64,000 nucleotides of DNA from RPQJ01 sp963746325 (GCA_963746325.1 CAVVBC010000017.1:19717-83716), one strand, 5' to 3'. Counted from the first letter of the stretch, positions 1 through 8,564 are shown. The notes: a model not told the origin generated them from the letters alone. Numbers and translations: made by a program.

Positions 1-506
1 CCGCCGGGCAGCAGTCCTTCTTCCCGCAGCACGTGCTCGCCAGTGGTTGCGGCCGACAAGGCGCGCGTGGTCGGCACGCCCAGGGCGTGCATCGCCTCGC
101 TCACCAGGTATTCACGCAGGACCGGTCCCAGCGCGGAGCGTCCATCGCCGCGACGCGAGAAAGGCGTGGGACCCGCTCCCTTCCATTGCAGGTCGCGACG
201 CTGGCCGTTCTGGTCAATGACTTCCCCGAACAACAAGGCGCGACCGTCACCCAGCTGCGGCACGAACGAACCGAACTGATGGCCCGCGTACGCCATGGCG
301 AGCGGCAACGCGCCCGCTGGAATCTCGTTGCCCACGCACGCAGCCGCCAGGCGCTGGTCGTCGGCGGCCGCTCGGTCGACACCCAGTTCCGCCGCCAGCG
401 CGTCGTTGAACGCGATCAGCGCAGGCGCCGCGACGGGTGTCGGCGCAGTGCGGACGTGGAAACGCGCGGGCAGCGCGGCGTAGGTATGGGAAAACTCGGC
501 CTGCAC
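1..506 (-). CDS. selO: SelO-family protein adenylyltransferase, N-terminal part (cut by window edge)
   Basis: This minus-strand gene runs off the left edge, leaving about 168 N-terminal codons. The frame is open throughout and contains the blocks typical of the SelO (YdiU, UPF0061) N-terminus: FSHTYAALPARF right after the start, LIAFNDALAAELG near residue 30, then AGHQFGSFVPQLGDGRA near residue 75. SelO proteins are pseudokinases that transfer AMP from ATP to Ser/Thr/Tyr of target proteins and are linked to redox stress. I chose the GTG at 504-506, ten bases after the stop of the thioesterase gene upstream, because family similarity starts directly there; no strong ribosome site is visible. 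The two genes are probably co-transcribed. The catalytic part lies outside the window. Confidence 0.88.
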   Translation of the reverse strand, partial: MQAEFSHTYAALPARFHVRTAPTPVAAPALIAFNDALAAELGVDRAAADDQRLAAACVGNEIPAGALPLAMAYAGHQFGSFVPQLGDGRALLFGEVIDQNGQRRDLQWKGAGPTPFSRRGDGRSALGPVLREYLVSEAMHALGVPTTRALSAATTGEHVLREEGLLPG

Positions 507-516
507 GGTGCGACGC

Positions 517-1326
517 TCAGCCGAAGACGGCGACGGTCTGGTGATTGACCGAGTAGGCATGCCCATCGGCGCCGTACAGCACGGCCGTCTGGCTGAGGTA
601 ACCCGCCGTGCCCGCGCGAACTTCGGCGTCGATGAGGGCCCAGTCCTGCAGGTCGAGGTAGGCGGGATCGCGCAGGACTTCGATCATCCAGTTGACCGAA
701 CTGGCTGGGGCCGGCGTTCGCAGCGTCGACAGGACGGGCGTCGGGATGACATCGGACAAAGCCAGCAAGGCGTCTTCAGAGCCGCAGTCCCGGTCGCGCA
801 GTCGCGCATAAGTCATCGAGCTTGGCTCGCTGTGACCCGTGTATGGCGGTGCCCCCCGCGCCAGCCTGACCTCGAAATGCTGCAGGAACGCTGGCGCAGG
901 ATCGATGAGAGTGCTGTCGGCTGCGGCGGGCGTCTTGCCCGGGTCCGGGCGCGGCATCTCCCGCACGAAATGCGATTCGCGCGGCCCGCCGAAGATGCCG
1001 ACCGCGGTGCAGGCGAGCTTGCCGTCGTCATGCTGCAGGTCGCAGCGTGCATGCACCGCCGTTTTTCCGACACGCAGCACTTCGGCGCGCATCTGGATTG
1101 GAGTGCCGCCCAGCAGTGGCCCGACGAACGTCATCTGGGCACTGCGCAATGGCAGGGCGGCCGCGTGCAGGGGCAGCACTGCGCGCATCGCCCGCACGGC
1201 GAGCGCCATCTGCATGCCGCCGAACACGGTCCGGCCCTGCAGCCAGTCGGGCGGCACGACGACGGTGAACGACGTGGCATCGGTGCGGACGATCGCGGCC
1301 AGGACTTGTGAAAAGCCGGTTTCCAT
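517..1326 (-). CDS. Acyl-CoA thioesterase-like (TesB-type double hotdog)
   Basis: The gene encodes about 269 residues. The sequence fits the thioesterase family with two fused hotdog folds (TesB / 4HBT_3): an N-terminal hotdog with FGGMQMALAVRAMRA near residue 40 as the long helix, and a C-terminal half with SSVNWMIEVLRDP and a terminal strand pair ending HAYSVNHQTVAVFG. Such enzymes hydrolyse acyl-CoA to free acid and CoA in the cytoplasm; the substrate cannot be read from the sequence. The ATG at 1324-1326 is preferred over a GTG-type start 84 bases upstream because the extension is low-complexity and unlike the family. selO follows ten bases downstream. The start faces the aminopeptidase gene, so about 165 bp between them must hold both promoters. 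Confidence 0.72.
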   Translation of the reverse strand: METGFSQVLAAIVRTDATSFTVVVPPDWLQGRTVFGGMQMALAVRAMRAVLPLHAAALPLRSAQMTFVGPLLGGTPIQMRAEVLRVGKTAVHARCDLQHDDGKLACTAVGIFGGPRESHFVREMPRPDPGKTPAAADSTLIDPAPAFLQHFEVRLARGAPPYTGHSEPSSMTYARLRDRDCGSEDALLALSDVIPTPVLSTLRTPAPASSVNWMIEVLRDPAYLDLQDWALIDAEVRAGTAGYLSQTAVLYGADGHAYSVNHQTVAVFG

Positions 1327-1490
1327 AAGGCAAGTGTACCGGACCCGCCCAACCAGGACGCCGGGCACCCAATGACCGCGTGAGGCTGACGCCGACGCAG
1401 GTCCGCGCAAGCGCTGTCGCCCGCAGCTGCGCTCATCCGTATCCTAGACAGTATCCGTTCCCCGCCCGACACTGGCCCGCAGAGACACCC

Positions 1491-3476
1491 ATGCCGCAGT
1501 CTGAAACGTTCGACGCTCGTCCGGCCCCCGGCGTCAAGGCGTTGCTGCACGCTGCGCTGTGCGTGATGCTGGTCGCGGGCGCCGCCAGCAGTCGGGCCGC
1601 CGACGTCCCGCCGGCTTCTGCCCGTGCAGCAGGGTCGCCTGCGGGCGTGGCAATGGCGACCGATCCTTCCAACTGGCCCGACCTCCACAGCCAGGCCGAC
1701 CCGCGCAAGTTCGTCACGACCAGTTTCGACCTCGACCTCGACGTGGACTTTGCGGCCCAGGTCCTGCGTGGCCACGTCACTCTCGAGCTGCGACGCGTCG
1801 ATCCACAGGCCCGCGAACTCGTGCTCGATACCCGCGACCTGCACATCAAGTCCGTGCAGGCCGCCCCCGCTGGAAGCGAGCGATTCAAGCCGGTGCATTT
1901 CAGTCTCGACCCGCCGGCCGGAAAACTGGGCAGCGCATTGCGCATCGAGTTGCCGCGGCAGGCGACGCGCGTCCGGATCGCCTACGCAACCTCACCGCAG
2001 GCTTCAGGCCTGCAATGGCTGCGGCCCGAACAGACGGCCGACCGGCGTGCGCCGTTCCTGTTCAGCCAGGCACAGGCCATCCACGCGCGCTCGATTGCAC
2101 CATTGCAGGACACGCCGTGGATCCGTTCGACCTTCACCGCGACGTTGCGCGTGCCGCCGGGGCTCGTTGCCGTGATGGCGGCGGAAGGCGACCCTGCCAA
2201 TCGAGCAGGAGCGGACGTGTTCCGCTTTCGCATGCCGCAGCCGGTTCCCGCCTACTTGCTGGCGCTGGCCGTCGGTGACCTGGAGTTCCGGGCGATCGGT
2301 CCACGCACCGGTGTCTGGGCCGAGCCATCCAAAGTGGCGGCAGCGGCGGCCGAGTTCGAGGACGCCGAACGCATGATGATGACAGCCGAGACGCTGTATG
2401 GGCCGTATCGTTGGGGTCGCTACGACGTGCTGATGCTGCCGCCGTCGTTTCCCTACGGCGGGATGGAGAATCCGCGGCTCACCTTCATGACGCCCACCGT
2501 CATCGCCGGCGACAAGTCGCTGGTGGGTGTGCTGTCGCACGAGCTGGCCCACTCGTGGTCCGGGAACCTCGTCACCAACGCGACCTTGCGCGATGGCTGG
2601 CTGAACGAAGGTTTCACCACGTACCTCGAGCGACGCATCATGGAGGCGGTGTACGGCCAGGAACGGGCGGGCCTCGAATGGGGCAACGGCGAGCAGGACC
2701 TGCGCCTGGCACTCGCAGAGCTGGCACCGGACGAGGCCTGGCGCGGCGGGTTGGCGCCCGACCTGGCCGGGCGGCCCGTCGACGAAGGATCGGCGGTTGC
2801 CTATGAAAAAGGCGCGCTCTTTCTTTACCAGCTGGAGCGGCGGTTCGGGCGCGACCGGCTCGACGCGTTCCTGCAGGGCTGGTTCGACCGCCACGCGTTT
2901 ACCAGCGTCACCACGCCGCAGTTCGTCGCTGAACTGCAGCAGGACCTGATCGCAAAGTATCCAGGCCGCGTCGATGATCAGTTTGTCGCGCGCTGGATCG
3001 ATGGCGTCGGCATTCCGGCCGACGCCGAGTTCGTCCAGTCCGCCGTGCTGGCGCGCGTGGATGAAGTCAGGTCGAGCTGGGAACAAGGCACGCTTGCAAC
3101 GCAGGATCTGCCCGCCGGCCGCTGGACGACGCAGGAGTGGCTGCACTTCCTCACGCGCATGACCCGTCCCCAGCCCGTCGCACGGCTGCAGGAACTCGAC
3201 CGGCGGTTTCAGCTGACGCAGTCCCGCAACGCGGAAATTGCGCACGCCTGGTACCGCCTGGCGATTGCGAGCGGCTATCCCGGCCTCGAGCCGACGCTCG
3301 AGCATTACCTCACGAGCATCGGTCGCCTGAAGCTCATCAGGCCGCTGTACGAAGACCTGCTGCGTTCGCCCGCGAATGCCGCGTTCGCGCGACGTGTCTA
3401 TGCCGAGGCGCGTCCGGGATACCACGCCATCGCGCAACTCGCATTGGACAAGGTCATGCAGGAGGGGTCGAAGTGA
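1491..3476 (+). CDS. M1 family zinc aminopeptidase, leukotriene-A4-hydrolase-like, exported
   Basis: The 661-residue product starts with a Sec signal-like segment (hydrophobic stretch near residues 18-34, then AASSRAAD). It has the M1 exopeptidase motif GGMENP near residue 323 and the zinc site HELAHSWSGN near residue 350, with the third zinc ligand in WLNEGFTTYLERR 18 residues later. The C-terminal third (about residue 550 onward) is helical and matches the leukotriene-A4-hydrolase C-terminal domain (EWLHFLTRM, then a run of helix pairs). It should cleave N-terminal residues from peptides, probably in the periplasm. I chose the ATG at 1491 because the 37 codons upstream in frame are not family-like and would bury the signal sequence. 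Its stop overlaps the start of the next gene. Confidence 0.9.
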   Translation: MPQSETFDARPAPGVKALLHAALCVMLVAGAASSRAADVPPASARAAGSPAGVAMATDPSNWPDLHSQADPRKFVTTSFDLDLDVDFAAQVLRGHVTLELRRVDPQARELVLDTRDLHIKSVQAAPAGSERFKPVHFSLDPPAGKLGSALRIELPRQATRVRIAYATSPQASGLQWLRPEQTADRRAPFLFSQAQAIHARSIAPLQDTPWIRSTFTATLRVPPGLVAVMAAEGDPANRAGADVFRFRMPQPVPAYLLALAVGDLEFRAIGPRTGVWAEPSKVAAAAAEFEDAERMMMTAETLYGPYRWGRYDVLMLPPSFPYGGMENPRLTFMTPTVIAGDKSLVGVLSHELAHSWSGNLVTNATLRDGWLNEGFTTYLERRIMEAVYGQERAGLEWGNGEQDLRLALAELAPDEAWRGGLAPDLAGRPVDEGSAVAYEKGALFLYQLERRFGRDRLDAFLQGWFDRHAFTSVTTPQFVAELQQDLIAKYPGRVDDQFVARWIDGVGIPADAEFVQSAVLARVDEVRSSWEQGTLATQDLPAGRWTTQEWLHFLTRMTRPQPVARLQELDRRFQLTQSRNAEIAHAWYRLAIASGYPGLEPTLEHYLTSIGRLKLIRPLYEDLLRSPANAAFARRVYAEARPGYHAIAQLALDKVMQEGSK

Positions 3477-3793
3477 CGCAGCGGCGGCCGACGACACCTC
3501 TCGATGCAGTCAAGCTCCGCGTGGCGGCCACCGACGCCGACGTGATCGACGAGTTGTACGGTCTCGAGCCCATTTACGAACCTGGCGGATCGAACCTGGC
3601 CGGGGGCGAAGCCACCGAGTTCGTGTCGCTGCTGTGCCCCTATTGCTGGGAACGCTACGAGACCCAGGTGGACCTGAGCGCCGGGTCGTTCACCTATGTC
3701 GAGGACTGCCAGGTCTGCTGTCAGCCGATCGAGCTGAGCTGCCAGGTGGATGATGGCGAGTTGGTCAGCGTGAAGCCCGAGCGGATGGACTGA
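3473..3793 (+). CDS. CPXCG-motif cysteine-rich protein
   Basis: The product is about 106 residues long. Its C-terminal 60 residues hold two cysteine pairs, LLCPYCWE and EDCQVCCQPIEL, the arrangement of small CPXCG-type zinc-ribbon proteins of unknown function. Those are usually about 60-65 residues, so roughly 45 N-terminal residues here are extra or the start lies further in. The GTG at 3473-3475 is chosen because it overlaps the TGA of the aminopeptidase gene and is preceded by GGAGGGG, a good ribosome site. An internal GTG near 3542 is the alternative. The last 29 bases overlap the end of the opposite-strand bufC-like gene. Confidence 0.7.
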   Translation: MTQRRPTTPLDAVKLRVAATDADVIDELYGLEPIYEPGGSNLAGGEATEFVSLLCPYCWERYETQVDLSAGSFTYVEDCQVCCQPIELSCQVDDGELVSVKPERMD

Positions 3794-4526
3794 CGACCGC
3801 GGTGACCAGGCGCTCGCCGAAAGCCCACGCCAGGACGCGGCCGAGCGTATCCGCGTCGGTCCGAACACTCTCCAGCGCTTCGCCCAATGTGTCGCCCTGC
3901 GCGAGCCGTTCGAGCAGGCGGTAGTCGTCTGAGTCGACGCGGTAGACCACGGGCCGGTCGTCGACGCAGGCCACTACGCAACACTCGCCGCCCACCGACA
4001 GGTCGACCGGCCCCGGATCGTCGGCCTGGTTGGCCTGCCACACGCGCCAGATGGGGAACTGCGAAGCAACCCTGCCCAGCGACGGGTGGAATTCGACGGT
4101 GAGTCCCGCGAGCGACTCCGGCGCAAACTCAGCGAGTGCCGTGAGTGCGATTGCAGGCGACGTCGAGGACACGGTTGCGCTGGCCACGGCCCATTCCAGC
4201 GCGGCGAGATCGGCCAGCCACTCGTAGCCGGATTCGGCCAGGCGGATCGCCAGCCAGGCCGGGAATTCGCTGCCCACCCAGTGCAGGTCACCCCGCCGCG
4301 AGGGGTGCGCGTCCCGGTACTCGCGTGCCAGCTGACGAAAAAACTCTGCGCCTACGCGTCGCAGCACGACAGGGTAGGTCTGCTCGAGCGCCGCAGCGAA
4401 GAACTGCCAGGCATTGTTGCGGTAAGCGTCGAAGCGCTCGACGTAGTCAGGCGAGCCATCCGGCGTAAGCGGTGCGCCGTCCCGCAACGCGCGCCCGAAT
4501 GCCTGTTGCACATCCCTCAGCTTCAT
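3765..4526 (-). CDS. bufC: DUF2063 / HvfC-type partner of a DUF692 enzyme (BufC-like)
   Basis: About 253 residues. The N-terminal half matches DUF2063: an AYRNNAWQFF segment near residue 33, then YPVVLRRVGAEFFRQLAREY and HPSRRGDLHWVGSEF. This domain accompanies DUF692 enzymes and is thought to present the precursor peptide to them. The C-terminal part resembles the winged-helix-like domain of HvfC/BufC proteins. The ATG at 4524-4526 follows the stop of the DUF692 gene by seven bases; a longer reading would overlap that gene and lacks support. It is the last gene of the operon bufA-bufB-bufC. Its tail overlaps the CPXCG gene on the other strand. Confidence 0.83.
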   Translation of the reverse strand: MKLRDVQQAFGRALRDGAPLTPDGSPDYVERFDAYRNNAWQFFAAALEQTYPVVLRRVGAEFFRQLAREYRDAHPSRRGDLHWVGSEFPAWLAIRLAESGYEWLADLAALEWAVASATVSSTSPAIALTALAEFAPESLAGLTVEFHPSLGRVASQFPIWRVWQANQADDPGPVDLSVGGECCVVACVDDRPVVYRVDSDDYRLLERLAQGDTLGEALESVRTDADTLGRVLAWAFGERLVTAVVSPSARASR

Positions 4527-4533
4527 GACGATT

Positions 4534-5409
4534 TCACGCCGTTGCTCGCTGGCAGCGGCCGAGAAGTTCATCAGCACGTGCAGCCTCGGCGAGCAGGGTG
4601 TCCAGGGCGGGCACGTCGTTGTCCCACTCGATCAGGGTGGGCACCGGCCCCAGTCGTTGCAACACCGCTTCATAGAGCGCCCAGACCGCCTCGCACACGG
4701 CACTGCCGTGGTCATCCAGCAGCAGGTCGCGCGCACCGACCCGTCGTCGCGAGTGTCCTGCGAGATGGATTTCCTGCACGGCGTCGGGCGGCAGGGCGGC
4801 AAAAAAGTCGTCGAGCACCAACCCGAGATTGGCTGCATTCACATACGCGTTATTGACGTCGAGCAACAGGCCGCAGCCGCTGCGTTCGACCACGAGGCCC
4901 AGGAATTCACCTTCGGACAATTGCGAGTGCGCGAAGCTGACGTAGGCGCTGAGGTTCTCCACCAGGATCTGCCGCCCGAGGAAATCCTGCACTTCGCCCA
5001 CGCGGGCAGCGAGGTGCAGCGCCGCTTCCTCAGTGTAGGGCAGGGGCAGCAGGTCGTTGAAGTGCTCGCCGTCGACGTGTCCCCAGCAGGCATGCTCGCT
5101 GACCAGGGCGGGCTCGAAGCGCCGCACGGCCCTGCGGATCCGTGCCAGGTGATCGCGATCGAGCGGATCCGCCGACCCCAGGCCCAGGCCGACGCCATGC
5201 AGGCTGAGCGGATAAAGACTGCGCGCGCGCTCGAGTGCCCGGACGGCGGGGCCGCCTTCATGGAAGTAATTCTCGGTATGCGCTTCGATCCACGCCGGGG
5301 CCGGTGCGGCGGTGAGGATCGCTGCATGATGTTGCGAGCGCAGCCCGATCCCGGCGCTGGCCGGGATCGGCCTGCGCGGCTCAGGCGCATCAGCAAGTTC
5401 GCCTGCCAC
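4534..5409 (-). CDS. bufB: DUF692 multinuclear iron oxidase (MNIO), HvfB/BufB-like
   Basis: The 291-residue protein is a DUF692 (MNIO) enzyme, a TIM-barrel oxidase with two or three irons related to MbnB. Recognisable blocks are AGIGLRSQHHAAIL near residue 20, WIEAHTENYFHEGGP near 40, LHGVGLGLGS near 70, LVSEHACWGHVDG near 100, ILVENLSAYVSF near 148, LLLDVNNAYVNAANLG near 180 and EIHLAGHS near 213; the H, E, D and N residues there are the expected metal ligands. Family members modify cysteines of ribosomal peptides into thiooxazole- or oxazolone-type groups using oxygen. It sits six bases after the precursor gene bufA and directly before bufC, the standard three-gene order. Confidence 0.9.
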   Translation of the reverse strand: MAGELADAPEPRRPIPASAGIGLRSQHHAAILTAAPAPAWIEAHTENYFHEGGPAVRALERARSLYPLSLHGVGLGLGSADPLDRDHLARIRRAVRRFEPALVSEHACWGHVDGEHFNDLLPLPYTEEAALHLAARVGEVQDFLGRQILVENLSAYVSFAHSQLSEGEFLGLVVERSGCGLLLDVNNAYVNAANLGLVLDDFFAALPPDAVQEIHLAGHSRRRVGARDLLLDDHGSAVCEAVWALYEAVLQRLGPVPTLIEWDNDVPALDTLLAEAARADELLGRCQRATA

Positions 5410-5415
5410 TGCCGG

Positions 5416-5682
5416 TTACATCGTCTTCTTGTCCGTGCCCGGCTTGCCGCCGGCTTTCTCGCAGGCATCCTTCGGCATGCTGACCCACTCGTTGGGGTCG
5501 TTGTCGGTCTTGGCCATGCCGGCGCAGCTATGGCTGGCCGTGCCGCAATCGTTCTTGCCGGCCTTGGCAACGCCGAAACACTTCACCTTTTCCGCGGCGC
5601 CCTCGTGGTGATTGGCCTGGGCGGTGCCCACGGCCAGCAGGCCGGCAACGGCGGCTGCGATGGTCAGGTTCTTGCGGTTCAT
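5416..5682 (-). CDS. bufA: DUF2282 bufferin-type precursor peptide (BufA/HvfA-like), exported
   Basis: An 88-residue peptide with a clear Sec signal (MNRKNLTIAAAVAGLLAVG, cleavage likely after AQA at 21-23). The mature part has four cysteines at 35, 46, 53 and 74 in the contexts EKVKCFG, NDCG, SHSCAG and ACEKAGGK, the DUF2282 signature. Such peptides (bufferins) have been described as DUF692-modified, copper-binding periplasmic RiPPs; HvfA in Haemophilus is related. The neighbouring DUF692 and DUF2063 genes make that role likely here. The substrate metal is inferred, not visible. The start ATG at 5680-5682 faces the TerB-like gene, so the operon promoter should lie in the 130 bp between. Confidence 0.88.
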   Translation of the reverse strand: MNRKNLTIAAAVAGLLAVGTAQANHHEGAAEKVKCFGVAKAGKNDCGTASHSCAGMAKTDNDPNEWVSMPKDACEKAGGKPGTDKKTM

Positions 5683-5811
5683 CCTGGCTTTCCTCTGGCG
5701 TGTCAGGGGTGGGCATTATGCTGAGCTGATTTCGCGCGCGCGACCCGGTTGGCTTCAGCGCCTGCCGGTGGCAGCATGCCGGCACCCTTTACCGAGCGAG
5801 CGCGTCGATAC

Positions 5812-6276
5812 ATGAGCCTGAAGGACTGGATCTCGAAGTACCTGCCTGGCGGCGCCGGGCAAGGCGGGGAGGGGACCACGGAAATGGGCACCCACCTGGC
5901 GGTGGCGGCCTTGCTCGTGGAAGTCCTGCGCGCAGACTATGAGGTGGGCTCGGCCGAGCGCGAGCAGGCAATGGCATCGGTTGCGAGCATGCTGGGGCTG
6001 CAACCCGAGGCCACTCGTGCGCTGCTCGAGGAGGCGGAGCGCCAGATCGACAAGTCGCATGACCTGTTCCAGTTCACCTCGCAGCTCAACCGCTCCTACA
6101 GCGAAGCCGACAAGATCAAGCTGCTGGAAGCGCTATGGCGTGTCGCTGACGCGGACCTGACCATCCACAAGTACGAAGAACACTTGATCCGGCGGGTTGC
6201 CGATCTCCTGCACGTCCCACATTCGGGCTTCATAGCGGCAAAACTGCGCGCTACCAGCCCCGCCACGTCCGGCTGA
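5812..6276 (+). CDS. TerB-family (tellurite-resistance TerB-like) protein
   Basis: About 154 residues, mostly helical. From about residue 28 (THLAVAALLVEVLRADYEVGSAEREQ) through DKIKLLEALWRVADADLTIHKYEEHLIRRVADLL it follows the TerB-like fold, with the acidic A(D/E)x-start-of-helix pattern repeated twice. Members bind metal or act as accessory proteins near membranes; despite the name, a link to tellurite is not implied. The ATG at 5812 is preferred over an upstream GTG-type start because MSLKDWISKYL is the usual family beginning. It stands alone between two divergent or unrelated genes. Confidence 0.78.
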   Translation: MSLKDWISKYLPGGAGQGGEGTTEMGTHLAVAALLVEVLRADYEVGSAEREQAMASVASMLGLQPEATRALLEEAERQIDKSHDLFQFTSQLNRSYSEADKIKLLEALWRVADADLTIHKYEEHLIRRVADLLHVPHSGFIAAKLRATSPATSG

Positions 6277-6375
6277 AGCGCGCCGGCGCCCGGTCGCGAG
6301 CACTTTTTACATGAAAGCTTGCGGCGGAGGCTGACGGTCGGGTACGGTCCTGATAGGAATCACCAATCGTCGGCT

Positions 6376-7128
6376 ATGGAACAGTCTCACGCCCCCGTCC
6401 CGCGCAAGATCGTGGTCCTGAACCCCAAGGGCGGGTCGGGCAAGTCGACCATTGCGACGAACCTGGCGGCTCATTACGCCTGGGCTGGGCGGACGGTCGC
6501 GCTGATGGATCACGATCCGCAGGGTTCGAGCATGCGCTGGCTGCGCTTGCGGCCCGCCGATGTCGCTCCCATCCACGGCATCGCGGCCTACGAGAAGAAA
6601 CTCGGCATCACCCGCTCTTTCGCGCTGCGCACGCCGCCCGGCACCGATACGCTCATCGTCGATACGCCGGCGGCGGTCACACCGCTGCAGTTGCCGGAAC
6701 TCACCCAGGACGCGCACGCGATCGTCGTGCCCGTGCTGCCGTCGGACATCGACATTCATGCGGCCTCGCGGGCCATCGCCGACCTGCTGCTCGTCGGCCG
6801 GGTGCACCGGTCGGAGCGCAGGCTGGTGATCGTTGCCAATCGCGCGCGGCGTTACACCAAGGCGTTCAGCACGCTGATGCGGTTCCTCGAGAGCCTGCGC
6901 ATCCCGGTCGCCGCGGTGCTGCGTGATTCCCAGGCTTACGTGCGTTCGGCCGAATGCGGCCTGGGCATCCACGAGATGAAGGGCGCCCTGTTGCAGGAAG
7001 ACCTCGACAGCTGGAAGCCGTTCCTCGAGTGGCTCGAGCACAGGCCGGGCGGGGCGGTGCTGGCCGATGGCAACTCGCTGTTGCCGCAAACCTCGCCCGT
7101 GGAACTGGGCGAGGGTGCCCGGGGCTGA
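6376..7128 (+). CDS. Orphan ParA/MinD-like ATPase
   Basis: The 250-residue protein begins KIVVLNPKGGSGKSTIATNLA near residue 10, the deviant Walker A (KGGxGKS/T) of ParA/MinD ATPases. ALMDHDPQGSSMRW (Walker A-prime) follows near residue 40 and LIVDTPAAVTP (Walker B) near 95. These ATPases position chromosomes, plasmids or protein complexes by dimerising on DNA or membrane. No parB-like partner, parS-like site or cargo gene is adjacent, so the cargo is unknown. Similar single ParA proteins are common in proteobacterial chromosomes. The ATG at 6376 gives the family-like start; a longer reading from 6319 adds an unconserved tail. Confidence 0.82.
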   Translation: MEQSHAPVPRKIVVLNPKGGSGKSTIATNLAAHYAWAGRTVALMDHDPQGSSMRWLRLRPADVAPIHGIAAYEKKLGITRSFALRTPPGTDTLIVDTPAAVTPLQLPELTQDAHAIVVPVLPSDIDIHAASRAIADLLLVGRVHRSERRLVIVANRARRYTKAFSTLMRFLESLRIPVAAVLRDSQAYVRSAECGLGIHEMKGALLQEDLDSWKPFLEWLEHRPGGAVLADGNSLLPQTSPVELGEGARG

Positions 7129-7135
7129 GCAGGCC

Positions 7136-7705
7136 TCAGCGCGGCTTGTTGGAAACCTTGTCGGCGTCCTTCGCGAAGAGCGAGGCTTCGTCGGCCACCG
7201 AGAACGCGACCATGTTCGGCTTGCCATCGTCGCCATTGGCGCTGCTCACCACAGCGATGATCGGCGCGTCCCGCAGCCAGAGCATGTAGGTGTACTTCGA
7301 CTGGATGGCGGCGTCGTCGCGCTTCACTGCATCGAAGTCGCCGAACATCGTGCGCGAACGGTTCACGACGGCGAGCAGCGAAGGCAGGCTCGGGTCGAGT
7401 CGCGCCGATACGGCGCCCATGGTCTTGTCCAGACCAATGATGAAGCACAATTCCTTGGTCTGGTGCTGCGCCGGCAGCTTCAGGAGCGTTTGCCGGCTGG
7501 GTGCGCAATAGCGGTCTGCGCCAGACTCATCCTTGTCCCAGGAGCCACCGGGATACTTGGCCTGGATTGCGCTCTTGTCAGCGCTCCAGGGCAGGCCGAA
7601 GGCACCGCTGCGGAACTGGTCGGCCACGGCGCCGGCCATGGCGGCCCCGGAAACGACAAAAAGACAGATGCCGGCAAGGGAAGGCAGGAACGTGCTGCGG
7701 GACAT
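7136..7705 (-). CDS. Secreted or periplasmic protein of unknown function
   Basis: The 189-residue product has a signal peptide (hydrophobic residues 7-24, AAMAGA cleavage region). The mature part has two cysteines, in DRYCAPS and KELCFIIG, that could form a disulfide. The GLPWSADKSAIQAKYPGG start resembles proteins in which a short lipid- or envelope-associated domain reads substrate, but I do not recognise a named family. The minus-strand gene converges with the parA-like gene, eight bases from its stop. Its start region leads into an intergenic stretch carrying a direct repeat. Confidence 0.6.
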   Translation of the reverse strand: MSRSTFLPSLAGICLFVVSGAAMAGAVADQFRSGAFGLPWSADKSAIQAKYPGGSWDKDESGADRYCAPSRQTLLKLPAQHQTKELCFIIGLDKTMGAVSARLDPSLPSLLAVVNRSRTMFGDFDAVKRDDAAIQSKYTYMLWLRDAPIIAVVSSANGDDGKPNMVAFSVADEASLFAKDADKVSNKPR

Positions 7706-7800
7706 GCGCGCGACTCCACGAATAGGTTGAATGCTGCAGCGGGAGGATATGACCTCACAGCCACACCTCGCGGAGCACGCGACGAAAGCACGACACGCCT

Positions 7801-7846
7801 CTCAGGGGGTGCCTCATCGCCTTTACATAATACCTCAGGGGGTGCC
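7801..7846. repeat. Direct repeat pair, 13 bp
   Basis: The 13-base unit CTCAGGGGGTGCC occurs at 7801-7813 and again at 7834-7846, 33 bases apart. The second copy overlaps the last codons of the nucleotidyltransferase gene. The segment between is unusually AT-rich for this chromosome (CTTTACATAATA). It could be an operator pair or chance; nothing else decides. Confidence 0.45.
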
Positions 7847-8455
7847 GTTGCTGTCAGCGGCCTGCGCCGATTCGACCTGCAGCAGGTCCTCCGGCGTGTC
7901 GAGATCGAGACCCGCATTGCTCATGGGAACCCGTACGACTCGGTCGACGTTGCTGCGCAGTACCAGCCGCGGATCGCGCTCGCCGCGCAAGGCCAGCAGG
8001 TCGGTGAATGCCCAGCGCGGAAAAATCGCGGGCAGGCCGGGTGCACCCTGGTACAGGGCGGCAGCGATCAGGACCGGATGACGGCGCCAGCTCGCGTGCA
8101 GTCGGCGCAAGTCGTCCGCCGTCACGGCGACCTGGTCCGCCAGCAGCAACAGCAGCGCGGTCGATCCCGGCGGTGCCGAGTGGACCGCCATGCGCACGGA
8201 ACTGGCGATGCCTTCGTCCCAGCCGCGGTTGAACGCGATCGAGACCGCGCGCTGACGCAATGCCGGCGCAATCTCGCTGGCGTGGGCGCCGAGCACCACG
8301 CTGACTGACTGGCCGGTGATGAACGCAGCGTTGGCGGCAAGCGTGTGCAGGACGGGTTCCCCGCGCAGCCTGGCCAGCGGCTTGATGCCGCCGAATCGCG
8401 TGCCCGGCCCTGCGGCCAGGATCGCGGCGTGGAGTCCGGCAACCTGCTCGTCCAT
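7835..8455 (-). CDS. MobA-like nucleotidyltransferase (MocA-type)
   Basis: The 206-residue protein opens with the nucleotide-binding loop LHAAILAAGPGTRFGGIKPLARLRG (residues 8 onward), the NTP-transferase signature of MobA/MocA enzymes. ALLLLLADQVAV near residue 100 supplies the metal-binding Asp, and a terminal LDLDTPEDLLQV is the usual closing block. Family members attach CMP or GMP to molybdenum cofactor, or act on other small substrates. No molybdenum-enzyme gene is nearby, so the substrate is open. The loop has GPGTRFGG where most family members have GxSxRxG(x)K. It is divergent from thrA. Confidence 0.72.
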   Translation of the reverse strand: MDEQVAGLHAAILAAGPGTRFGGIKPLARLRGEPVLHTLAANAAFITGQSVSVVLGAHASEIAPALRQRAVSIAFNRGWDEGIASSVRMAVHSAPPGSTALLLLLADQVAVTADDLRRLHASWRRHPVLIAAALYQGAPGLPAIFPRWAFTDLLALRGERDPRLVLRSNVDRVVRVPMSNAGLDLDTPEDLLQVESAQAADSNGTP

Positions 8456-8543
8456 GGTTCGCTAGTTTGCCTGCCGCGCTGCAAGAAGATAGAGTTTCAA
8501 GGTTCGAAGCAACGAAATTCCCCCGCAAGATGCCGCCTCCTGC

Positions 8544-8564
8544 CCTGCCGCAAGCCGCGGCAGG
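8544..8564 (+). promoter_or_regulatory. Stem-loop in the thrA leader
   Basis: CCTGCCGC at 8544-8551 pairs with GCGGCAGG at 8557-8564 around a five-base loop, about 40 bases before the thrA start. No run of T follows and no threonine- or isoleucine-rich leader peptide is visible, so classical thr attenuation is not supported. It may only be a structured leader. Confidence 0.3.

Noticed and set aside
33..548. Plus-strand 171-codon frame at the left edge
   Set aside because: The minus strand carries selO with clear motifs; the plus frame is low-complexity Arg-rich.
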